This document shows positions 1 to 5,439 of a DNA stretch of 8,369 nucleotides, piece after piece (positions within the stretch are counted from its first letter, which is position 1; every line of letters starts with the position of its first letter). The DNA is from Candidatus Geothermarchaeota archaeon. GTDB taxonomy: Archaea > Thermoproteota > Nitrososphaeria > Geothermarchaeales > JAUWBL01. The position numbers and the translations under genes are program-made. The notes beneath the pieces are model-generated. The model saw nothing but the letters and a program-made list of their open reading frames with translations. It was not told the origin of the DNA and searched no databases. The stretch covers positions 1 to 8,369 of the forward strand of contig JAUWBL010000035.1 of NCBI GenBank assembly GCA_030601715.1, read 5' to 3'.

Positions 1-5
1 AACCA

Positions 6-14
6 CTATTTAAG
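6..14 (+). promoter_or_regulatory. Distal TATA-like box upstream of icd
   Basis: The 9-mer CTATTTAAG matches an archaeal TATA box with a TTAA core and would start transcription near base 35-40. The identical 9-mer recurs at 89-97. It lies at the window edge, so any upstream BRE element is only partly visible. It could instead serve another transcript or be chance. Confidence 0.35.
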
Positions 15-88
15 TGTTTCGCTTGTCTCGAACAAAGGGTTGTTTCGCGACCCGCCAGCAATCGTTCCGATCTGTAGTCGTGAAACCC

Positions 89-97
89 CTATTTAAG
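89..97 (+). promoter_or_regulatory. Proximal TATA-like box for icd
   Basis: CTATTTAAG is preceded by the purine-rich GAAAC, which could act as a BRE (TFB recognition element). Archaeal initiation about 25 bases downstream would put the transcript start near 115-122. That leaves a leader of about 100 bases to the preferred icd start at 218, or about 32 bases to an alternative in-frame ATG at 152. No terminator or other gene lies between this box and icd. Confidence 0.5.
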
Positions 98-217
98 GTT
101 TTCCTTTTTGCGAGGAGGTCGCACTCGGAGCACGGTTCGAGTATCCTTGGGATGTCAACGCCGTCTGCCCATTCTTCAACTTTAAGGGAATCGCAGCCCC
201 CTACTGGCTTGGTAGCT

Positions 218-1465
218 ATGACCTTACAGCTCTTTGAACCTCCCCACGAGGGAGATAAGATAACCGTTCGGGCCGGTAAGCTGTCCATACCGCGAGAGCC
301 CATAGTTCCACAGATCGAAGGAGACGGCACCGGAAAAGACATAAGCCCTGTGGCCAAGGATGTCCTGAGGAAAGCCGCCCGACTCACAGGAAGAGATGTT
401 CGCTGGTTCGACATTCCAGCCGGGGAAACAGGTTTCACTCTCACCGGGCAACACCTCCCTGAGAAAACCATCGAGACGATAAGAGAGTACAAGGTCGCCC
501 TCAAGGGACCCCTCACCACCCCCGTGGCGGGGGGCTTTAGAAGCCTGAACGTCACGTTGCGCCAAGTTCTGGACCTCTATGCTTGTGTCAGACCTGTCTT
601 CTACCTCAGGGGGATGCCGAGCCCAATGAAGCATCCCGAGCACATGGACATGGTCATCTTCCGGGAGAACACCGAGGACGTCTACGCGGGGATCGAGTGG
701 CGTAGCGGGAGCCCGGAAGCAGAGAAAGTCTTGGAGTTTCTCAATCGAGAGATGGGTTGTCACATCAGGCCGGGTTCCGGAGTGGGAGTAAAGCCGATGA
801 GCGAATACGCCTCGAAGCGCTTGGTGAGGAGAGCGCTTAGATATGCCCTAGACAGGGGGCGGAGATCCGTGACCCTGGTTCACAAGGGCAACATCATGAA
901 GTACACAGAGGGAGCGTTCCGAGACTGGGGGTACGAGGTTGCCCGAGAGGAGTTCAGGGATCGCATAGTGACGGAAGAGGATCTCTGGAAGCAGCATGGA
1001 GGAGAGGTCCCAACTGGAAAGATCGTCGTGAAAGACAGAATCGCCGACAACATGCTACAACAGCTGATAACTCGGACCCCCGAATACGACGTCCTAGCAC
1101 TTCCGAACCTAAACGGCGACTATATCAGCGACGCCGCGGCGGCTCAGATCGGAGGGCTGGGCGTCAGCCCAGGGGCCAACTTGGGAGATTTCATAGGGCT
1201 GTTCGAACCGACCCACGGAAGCGCGCCCAAATACGCCGGACTAGACAAGGTGAATCCGACCGCGATACTCTTATCGGGCACTCTGATGTTCGAGTTCTTC
1301 GAGTGGTTCGATGCGGCCAACCTTGTGAGGAAGGCCATCGAAGAAACGATCCTGCAAAAGTCCGTCACCTATGATGTCCACAGACAGATCCAAGGCGGGA
1401 AGTTGGTCAAGTGCAGCGAATTCGGAAAACTTGTGATGGATAACATGGACACGCTGACCCCCTAA
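218..1465 (+). CDS. icd: Isocitrate dehydrogenase, NADP-dependent
   Basis: This 415-residue enzyme of the TCA cycle oxidatively decarboxylates isocitrate to 2-oxoglutarate, probably making NADPH in the cytoplasm. It is close to full family length (E. coli Icd has 416 residues). Substrate and catalytic residues of the family are present: the loop with S109, N111 and R115, then R125, R149, Y156 (YAGIEW), K223 (VHKGNIMKYTEG), D277 (RIADN), and D301/D305 (NLNGDYISDAAAA). HGSAPKYAG (residues 333-341) supplies K338 and Y339, and YDVHR supplies Y385 and R389. These correspond to the residues that select NADP in the E. coli enzyme. The start at 218 is chosen because homologous archaeal enzymes begin at about the same distance from the EGDGTGKD motif. 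An in-frame ATG at 152 would add 22 low-complexity residues. No Shine-Dalgarno sequence is seen before 218. Confidence 0.96.
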   Translation: MTLQLFEPPHEGDKITVRAGKLSIPREPIVPQIEGDGTGKDISPVAKDVLRKAARLTGRDVRWFDIPAGETGFTLTGQHLPEKTIETIREYKVALKGPLTTPVAGGFRSLNVTLRQVLDLYACVRPVFYLRGMPSPMKHPEHMDMVIFRENTEDVYAGIEWRSGSPEAEKVLEFLNREMGCHIRPGSGVGVKPMSEYASKRLVRRALRYALDRGRRSVTLVHKGNIMKYTEGAFRDWGYEVAREEFRDRIVTEEDLWKQHGGEVPTGKIVVKDRIADNMLQQLITRTPEYDVLALPNLNGDYISDAAAAQIGGLGVSPGANLGDFIGLFEPTHGSAPKYAGLDKVNPTAILLSGTLMFEFFEWFDAANLVRKAIEETILQKSVTYDVHRQIQGGKLVKCSEFGKLVMDNMDTLTP

Positions 1466-1601
1466 GCACATCCGAGAGAGAGGGGGCTGAAGCAGGCGAA
1501 GACGCGCAGGATCCGATAGGCGACGCAGTGTAGTCCATCCATTGCCGTAGGAGGGTTTCATCTTCATTTCGGAGACTCCTGGTGTCTGCTTGTCGTGTGT
1601 T

Positions 1602-1620
1602 CGATGACCGTTCATCATCG
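1602..1620 (+). promoter_or_regulatory. Inverted repeat upstream of the pfpI promoter
   Basis: CGATGA and TCATCG form a perfect 6-base dyad separated by 7 bases. The dyad ends about 30 bases before the TATA-like box of the PfpI gene. This position would suit a transcription factor operator, or the dyad could be a hairpin at the end of the icd transcript. It is short enough to be chance. The rest of 1466-1679 shows no gene and no strong T-run. Confidence 0.25.
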
Positions 1621-1650
1621 GATGGCGGTTTGGCCGAGGCTTTTACACCT

Positions 1651-1656
1651 CTTAAG
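1651..1656 (+). promoter_or_regulatory. TATA-like box, leaderless pfpI transcript
   Basis: CTTAAG, preceded by the T/A-rich TTTTACACCT, is centred about 26 bases upstream of the GTG at 1680. That is the distance at which archaeal transcription starts at the first base of the start codon. The transcript is therefore probably leaderless, which also fits the absence of a Shine-Dalgarno sequence. Confidence 0.55.
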
Positions 1657-1679
1657 ACATTAGCTTTGTCGACTGGGCC

Positions 1680-2201
1680 GTGTCGTTGAGCGGAAAGAGA
1701 GTGCTTCTTCTTGTCGAAGACGGGTACGAGGACCTCGAGTTCTGGTATCCCAAGATCCGATTAGCCGAGGAGGGTGCCGAGGTCGTCGTCGCCGGGATCT
1801 CAAAAACGAAGACCTATGGGAGCAAGCACGGCTATCCGGCCAAGCCCGATGTGCGGGTTGAAGACATCGACCCCAAGGATTTCGACGCCGTAGTGATCCC
1901 GGGAGGCGTGAGATGTCCGGACCTCCTGAGGAGGCATGAAAAGGTGCTGAACCTCGTCAAAGCCATGAATGACCGCGGCAAGATAGTTGCCGCCATCTGC
2001 CACGCCGCTTGGGTTCCGATCTCTGCGGGGATCGTGAAGGGCAAGAGGATGACCTGCTACTTCTCTGTGAAGGACGACGTGAAGAACGCCGGGGCACACT
2101 ATGTCGACTCGCCCGTGGTGAAGGACGCCAACCTGGTAACATCTCGCCACCCGGGAGATCTGCCCCGTTTCTGCTCCACCATCATCGACGCGCTGAGCTA
2201 G
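1680..2201 (+). CDS. pfpI: DJ-1/PfpI family protein
   Basis: This is a 173-residue single-domain protein of the DJ-1/PfpI superfamily, full length for archaeal PfpI-type proteins (about 166 residues). It has the N-terminal strand LLLVEDGYEDLEFWYP with the conserved acidic residue E17. The nucleophile elbow AAICHAAW carries C107 followed by H108. VVIPGG (71-76), SAG-V-KGK, KDD-KNAGA and the closing TSRHPGDLPRF complete the family pattern. Members have been described as intracellular proteases, chaperones, glyoxalases or deglycases, and the sequence does not decide between these. The GTG start is chosen because it directly precedes the conserved first strand and sits about 26 bases after a TATA-like box. 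A small cysteine protein follows 38 bases later with no promoter of its own, so the two are probably cotranscribed. Confidence 0.92.
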   Translation: MSLSGKRVLLLVEDGYEDLEFWYPKIRLAEEGAEVVVAGISKTKTYGSKHGYPAKPDVRVEDIDPKDFDAVVIPGGVRCPDLLRRHEKVLNLVKAMNDRGKIVAAICHAAWVPISAGIVKGKRMTCYFSVKDDVKNAGAHYVDSPVVKDANLVTSRHPGDLPRFCSTIIDALS

Positions 2202-2239
2202 GTCACCACAACCAGACGACACGTTGGATTGATTAGTCG

Positions 2240-2470
2240 ATGAGCACCCAGCTTCTCCTCGAGACATCTTTCTATTCCTGTCAGGGGTGTGGACACGAAA
2301 CCAATCTGTGGGAAGTTGTGAGAAGCATGGACATCGAGACGGCTAGGGAGGCAGGCTATCTCGTAATTGGGAAGAAACTCCTGTTCACCAACTCCTTCCT
2401 TGATGGAGTCTTCACGTGTCCTGAATGCTCTACCGATGCCCAACACTCGCCACTTGAGAGAGAAATATAG
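2240..2470 (+). CDS. Small four-cysteine, zinc-ribbon-like protein
   Basis: This 76-residue protein is not recognised as a named family. It has two CxxC pairs, C14-Q-G-C17 (followed by GH) and C60-P-E-C63, separated by 42 residues. That arrangement would allow one tetrahedral zinc site, as in zinc-ribbon proteins, although the spacer is long. Between the pairs lies a predicted helix with charged residues (WEVVRSMDIETAREAG) and a strand-like stretch (YLVIGKKLLF). There is no signal peptide or membrane segment. The ATG at 2240 lies 38 bases after the pfpI stop. No TATA box is at the right distance and no clear Shine-Dalgarno sequence is seen, so it is probably the second gene of the pfpI transcript. 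A role in protein damage control or redox sensing alongside PfpI is possible but unsupported by anything except position. Confidence 0.7.
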   Translation: MSTQLLLETSFYSCQGCGHETNLWEVVRSMDIETAREAGYLVIGKKLLFTNSFLDGVFTCPECSTDAQHSPLEREI

Positions 2471-2513
2471 AGCAAACTGTAACAATCAACGCGAATCTCC
2501 GTCTTGTTCCCTC

Positions 2514-2520
2514 CTTAAAT
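2514..2520 (+). promoter_or_regulatory. TATA-like box for the 134-residue protein
   Basis: CTTAAAT is centred 31 bases before the ATG at 2548. It predicts a transcript start only a few bases before the start codon, hence a leaderless or nearly leaderless mRNA. The core resembles those before pfpI and icd. Confidence 0.5.
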
Positions 2521-2547
2521 GCGCCTTCCGTCAATCTAGGTTAGTTC

Positions 2548-2952
2548 ATGGATAGAATCGAGAGAAACCTGAAGAACAGAAGGTTCTACGTCGACAGCTA
2601 CTATGTCCCCAAGCTGAGGGAGCTGGGTTACCAGGAGAGCTCTAGGCGCTACTCCGACAACGATTACGTCACCGTGACCAAGGACAACCTCATCGATGTG
2701 GCCTTCAACCTGCTCATCGACTTAGAGACCTCGGAGGGTTTCACCTTCTGCTATGTCCATCTGTATATTGCGAAACCCAATATTCGACCCCCCGACCATA
2801 TGATCAAGTTCTATCACAACAGGCTCAGGGTCAACGGTGACCAGTTCTGGTACAGGCGGGAGTACCTCAGCCTGATCGAACTGGATGTGTCTAGGATAGA
2901 CGGAATAGCTAGGGATGACGCCCTAGAGATCTCGGAAATCACGGACAGCTGA
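2548..2952 (+). CDS. Conserved-looking hypothetical protein, 134 residues
   Basis: Not recognised. The protein is soluble, of mixed charge and rich in aromatic residues. The N-terminal half is basic (MDRIERNLKNRRFYVDSYY...). It is followed by a tyrosine-rich region, a hydrophobic stretch with a buried look (VAFNLLIDLET), and strand-like segments (FTFCYVHLYIA, DQFWYRREYLSLIELDV). The tail is acidic. The alternation suggests an alpha/beta fold. There are no cysteine pairs, Walker motifs or membrane segments. The ATG is chosen because it is the first start in frame and lies 31 bases after a TATA-like box. Codon choice and the lack of low-complexity sequence support a real gene. It is transcribed on its own between the pfpI unit and an oppositely oriented small gene. 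Confidence 0.75.
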   Translation: MDRIERNLKNRRFYVDSYYVPKLRELGYQESSRRYSDNDYVTVTKDNLIDVAFNLLIDLETSEGFTFCYVHLYIAKPNIRPPDHMIKFYHNRLRVNGDQFWYRREYLSLIELDVSRIDGIARDDALEISEITDS

Positions 2953-3084
2953 AATGTTTCTGATCCCTCTCCTCGGCCAAGAACCCAGCCAGCCTCAGCT
3001 TCCCTGATTCTTCATCAGAGCCCTAAGAAACTGTTGCTTCATGTGTCCTTCTCGCCACGACCTGCTTACCGAAATCCCCGATGT

Positions 3085-3103
3085 GCTGGGGAAGAGCCCC
3101 AGC
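3085..3103. repeat. GC-rich perfect hairpin between convergent genes
   Basis: GCTGGGG and CCCCAGC form a perfect 7-base-pair stem around a 5-base loop. It lies 130 bases after the stop of the 134-residue protein (+) and about 90 bases beyond the end of the small minus-strand gene. No T-run follows on either strand, so it is not a classical intrinsic terminator. It could protect a 3' end or be chance. Nothing else is seen in 2953-3189. Confidence 0.35.
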
Positions 3104-3189
3104 CGGTGGCTTCGATTGGTCTGTCTTCGGATCTCTGGTATCTCCAACCCCTGAGCGCATGGAGACGCTCTATCTGTCTGGGGCTTCCT

Positions 3190-3387
3190 TCAAGGATGGA
3201 ATCTTAGGATCTCTCTCGCCTTCTTGTCCCCCAATACATCTGACAGGCGCGTCCTCAATTCGACATCGGAGTGTGTCTCCAGAATCTCCTCCACCTGTTC
3301 TCGGACGCCGGGGCTCAGATCGGAGAGAGCGTCTCTCAGACGTCGTTTGCTGTCGACGATGTCTTCTGGCTTAAAGGTCTTTCCCAT
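3190..3387 (-). CDS. Small charged helical protein (65 residues)
   Basis: Not recognised as a named family. The product is about 65 residues, strongly charged and predicted almost wholly helical (DSKRRLRDALSDLSPGV, REQVEEILETHSDVELRTRL, GDKKAREILRF). There are no cysteines and no membrane segment. The ATG at 3387 is used here. A TTG at 3396 would add three residues (MVG) and would fit leaderless transcription from the TATA-like box at 3418-3424, so the exact start is uncertain. The composition is typical of a genuine small archaeal protein and unlike the overlapping plus-strand frames, which are rich in Ser, Pro, Arg and Cys. The gene is divergent from tfb, whose start lies about 360 bases away. 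A small DNA- or protein-binding role is possible but not shown. Confidence 0.6.
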   Translation of the reverse strand: MGKTFKPEDIVDSKRRLRDALSDLSPGVREQVEEILETHSDVELRTRLSDVLGDKKAREILRFHP

Positions 3388-3396
3388 ACCGACCAA

Positions 3397-3748
3397 GATC
3401 CTGAGAGGGACTCAGTCCTTTAACTCTGGGAGCAGAACCGAGCCCTGGACGATCTGACCAAGAGCAACCCTAAGCTGCACAGTACAGGCTCCCGAGCTGG
3501 TTCGCACCGGTCTTCTCAAAGGATCGATCCGTTCAAATGCTCCGGGACTTATAGGGGGCACCTTCGAATTACTATGGTGATGCCTGGGATCGGAAGATTA
3601 ACCTCTCAGCCAGCTTTGTTTCACAGTATTTCTACGATTCATCGCTCGATTCGCTCGTCTGACACGACAGCAGCGTTCAGCTGCAAAAACTAGGGTTTCC
3701 TCGCCTTCGCTGGGCTTTTCTGATCCCCGGTGAGATGACGGATCAGGC
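3397..3748. other. Intergenic region between small minus gene and tfb
   Basis: No gene is supported in these 352 bases. They hold the promoter of the minus-strand small gene (3418-3424) and a small hairpin around 3500 (CTGGT-TCGC-ACCGG). A weak TATA-like CTTATAGG lies near 3548-3555 and could drive tfb with a leader of about 170 bases. The tfb start-region hairpin begins at 3720. The GGTTCGCACC stretch looks like a tRNA T-arm at first sight, but no acceptor or anticodon stem can be built around it. Confidence 0.4.
3418..3424 (-). promoter_or_regulatory. TATA-like box for the small minus-strand gene
   Basis: On the minus strand this reads GTTAAAG. It is centred about 25 bases from the TTG at 3396 and 34 bases from the ATG at 3387. 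The predicted transcript is therefore leaderless from TTG or has a leader of about 9 bases before ATG. Confidence 0.4.
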
Positions 3749-3755
3749 GTGGTGA
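3720..3755 (+). promoter_or_regulatory. Hairpin and mini-ORF overlapping the tfb start
   Basis: CTGATCC (3720-3726) and GGATCAG (3740-3746) pair perfectly over a 13-base loop. The loop holds GGTGA, a match to the archaeal Shine-Dalgarno consensus, and an ATG at 3735. That ATG opens a six-codon frame (MTDQAW) whose TGA stop at 3753-3755 overlaps the second tfb GTG at 3752 as GTGA. This geometry resembles translational coupling or attenuation at the ribosome-binding region. The structure is seen directly, but regulation is inferred. Confidence 0.35.
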
Positions 3756-4657
3756 GTTTGAGCCGGATCGGGCCGAGGCTGAGGTGCAGATGCGGCAACA
3801 CGAGGTATGTTTCGAGGAGGGGGAGCGGAGAGGTTATCTGCGCCAGCTGCGGGACGGTGCTGGGGCTCGACAACGTAGACAAAGGCCCGGATTGGCACCG
3901 ATACGACGATGTGAGCAAGAGGAGGGTTGGCAGCCCGATAACCCTGCTGGACTCGAACTTCGGAGTGTACTCCGAGGTCGGCTCTGCCAGTGACATGGCC
4001 TCTCTCTCTACCCGGAGAAGAAGTATCAAGCGTTACGTCAAGATCCACCACCGGGAGACGTCTCCGCTCAAGAAGCGTATGGGGGGCATCTTGGGACGAA
4101 TCAAGAGAGGTGGTGAGAGGCTGTCTCTCGCCCGACATGAGGTCGAGACGGCCGCCCACATCGCGAGAAAGACGATCCTGGCTGACACCAAGAAACGATG
4201 GAACCACAACGCCCTCGCGGCCGCATCGATATACACGGCCTGTCGAGTAAGCGAGAACCCTAGGAAAATCTCCTTCATCTTGAAGAAACTGGAGATCTCC
4301 GCTGATGGCAAGAGGGAGGTTAGGAGGGCCTACAGGTACATCGCGAGCCAAATGAACATGCGTCCGCCCCTGAGGACCGAGCGAAGCACCCTGAAGCTGA
4401 TGACTAGGAACCTGGACCTGACTCGGGAGATCCTCATGATGGCTAACGAGATCATCAGGTCCGGGGAGAAGGCCAGAATCGGGGCTGGCAAGGTGCCGGG
4501 AAGCATAGCTGCCGCCTCTGTCTACATAGCCTGCAAGCTGGTAGGAAGGAGGATCACTCAGAGGAGGATCTGCGACGCGGCGAGGACGACGGAGGTAACC
4601 CTGAGATCCAGGATCAAGGATATCGTCAACCACCTTTCCATCGAGGTCAGCGTCTAG
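3749..4657 (+). CDS. tfb: Transcription initiation factor B (TFB), divergent
   Basis: This 302-residue homologue of TFIIB recruits RNA polymerase to TATA-binding protein on promoter DNA. The length is normal for archaeal TFB. An N-terminal zinc ribbon lies at about residues 13-37. The second knuckle, C31-A-S-C34-G, is canonical. The first reads C13-R-C15-G, i.e. C-x-C, with Arg at residue 12 where the usual first cysteine would sit. The B-finger/linker region follows (KRRVGSPITLLDSNFGVYSEVG, 57-78 approx.). Two cyclin-like repeats cover about 105-205 and 208-300. The second contains AAASVYIACKLVGRRITQRR and the recognition-helix region TTEVTLRSRIKDI, which binds BRE. The start must be GTG 3749, GTG 3752 or TTG 3758, because an in-frame stop lies at 3731. 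It could be a secondary TFB paralogue with promoter-specific roles. The next gene follows 64 bases downstream on the same strand. Confidence 0.93.
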   Translation: MVSLSRIGPRLRCRCGNTRYVSRRGSGEVICASCGTVLGLDNVDKGPDWHRYDDVSKRRVGSPITLLDSNFGVYSEVGSASDMASLSTRRRSIKRYVKIHHRETSPLKKRMGGILGRIKRGGERLSLARHEVETAAHIARKTILADTKKRWNHNALAAASIYTACRVSENPRKISFILKKLEISADGKREVRRAYRYIASQMNMRPPLRTERSTLKLMTRNLDLTREILMMANEIIRSGEKARIGAGKVPGSIAAASVYIACKLVGRRITQRRICDAARTTEVTLRSRIKDIVNHLSIEVSV

Positions 4658-4721
4658 CGCCGTGTAACTCGACTATGGCGGCGTCGAATCCAGGTTCGCC
4701 GGTCTCCTAAGGAACTGTCGC

Positions 4722-5417
4722 ATGAGATTGCCTCTTGAGGAAATAGTTGACGCCGTCACTGTGAAGCTGGACGAGAGGCTGAGCAACCTAACCAAGGATC
4801 AGTTACTCGAACTAGTAGTGGCGGCCTCTGGTGGAAAGAACGGAGACCGGTTGGTCTCCTTACTGTCCGACTATGTCCACTTCTCGGCCGTGGAGATCGT
4901 GGAGGCCTCCGTTGCTCTGGGAGGAGGGCTTCTTCAAGTCGTTCTCGGCGAGCCGGAAGAAACAACGTACCTCAGGAAGGCCATGGTGGAGTGGTTCGAG
5001 AGCCAGGGGTACAGCGTTTTCTTCGATGTGAGGCGCCCGAGAGATGGCAGGCGAAAGCCCGTTGACGCCGTCGGCCTGTTGACCGGTGAGGTCGTGTCGG
5101 CTGTGCTCGTCTGCAGAGCAGAGGAGAGAGAAATAGGAGAGGCCTTCTTGAGGGCAGCGGAGCACGAAGGTTTCTGTCACTATTCCTATGTGGCTCTGTC
5201 TCCTTACAGCTATGTGGCGAACCTAGATCGAGTGGGCATCGATATGGAGAAGCATCCCGATGTGGGGGTGTTGGTGGCTGATGGAGAGAAGGTCATATGC
5301 AGGCTTCGTGCTGCCAGCAGGGTTGACCCTGATAGGGAGGATGTGGAAAGGCTAGTTTCGATCTTAGAGGAAAAGAAAAAAGGGGAGGGGCTGTCCGGCA
5401 GTCTCCCTCTACTGTAG
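4722..5417 (+). CDS. Hypothetical protein, degenerate PD-(D/E)XK nuclease-like fold
   Basis: Not recognised as a named family; 231 residues. The N-terminal 75 residues are helical (EEIVDAVTVKLDERL, LTKDQLLELVVAA). The rest follows the layout of restriction-endonuclease-like domains. There is a helix with E90 (LRKAMVEWFESQGY), a strand (SVFFDVRRP), then D115 in PVDAVGLL. Next comes the strand VVSAVLVCRAEE, where a nuclease would have E-x-K but V130-C131-R132 stands. It ends with a helix (GEAFLRAAEHEGFCHYSYVALS) and the strand HPDVGVLVADGEKVI. If the alignment is right, catalysis is lost or altered, which leaves a binding or structural role. This fold call is inference from pattern, without a profile search. 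The ATG is chosen as the first good start, with a weak AAGGA 5' of it. It may share the tfb transcript. Confidence 0.75.
   Translation: MRLPLEEIVDAVTVKLDERLSNLTKDQLLELVVAASGGKNGDRLVSLLSDYVHFSAVEIVEASVALGGGLLQVVLGEPEETTYLRKAMVEWFESQGYSVFFDVRRPRDGRRKPVDAVGLLTGEVVSAVLVCRAEEREIGEAFLRAAEHEGFCHYSYVALSPYSYVANLDRVGIDMEKHPDVGVLVADGEKVICRLRAASRVDPDREDVERLVSILEEKKKGEGLSGSLPLL
5371..5381 (-). terminator. T-run terminator candidate for the thermosome transcript
   Basis: On the minus strand this reads TTTTTTCTTTT, about 60 bases past the thermosome stop codon. Archaeal termination commonly relies on such U-rich stretches without a hairpin. The run lies inside the 3' end of the converging gene, where it encodes the EEKKKG segment, so the two transcripts would overlap by about 50-60 bases. 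Confidence 0.45.
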
Positions 5418-5439
5418 GCCCACCGTGGTCAGAGCGGAG

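Noticed and set aside
112..119. GAGGAGGT, a perfect Shine-Dalgarno-like match
   Set aside because: No ATG, GTG or TTG follows within a useful distance. The nearest in-frame ATG is over 30 bases away, so it is probably chance.
131..146. GGTTCGAGTATCC resembles the T-arm of a tRNA
   Set aside because: The flanking bases do not form a T-stem, and no anticodon or acceptor stem can be built upstream.
2367..2555. 62-residue plus-strand frame across the end of the four-cysteine protein
   Set aside because: It overlaps a better frame and the promoter of the next gene, and its composition (Ser, Arg, Cys, Asn) looks random.
3081..3374. 97-residue plus-strand frame overlapping the small minus-strand gene
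   Set aside because: It is rich in Ser, Pro, Arg and Cys without helical or domain periodicity, and has no promoter at a fitting distance. The minus-strand frame is much more protein-like.
3496..3516. GGTTCGCACC with flanking complementarity as a possible tRNA T-arm
   Set aside because: The loop is 4 bases rather than 7, and no cloverleaf can be drawn around it.
3743..4633. 296-residue open frame antisense to tfb
   Set aside because: Its composition is Arg/Pro/Ser/Asp-rich with no family pattern, while the plus strand encodes an intact TFB.
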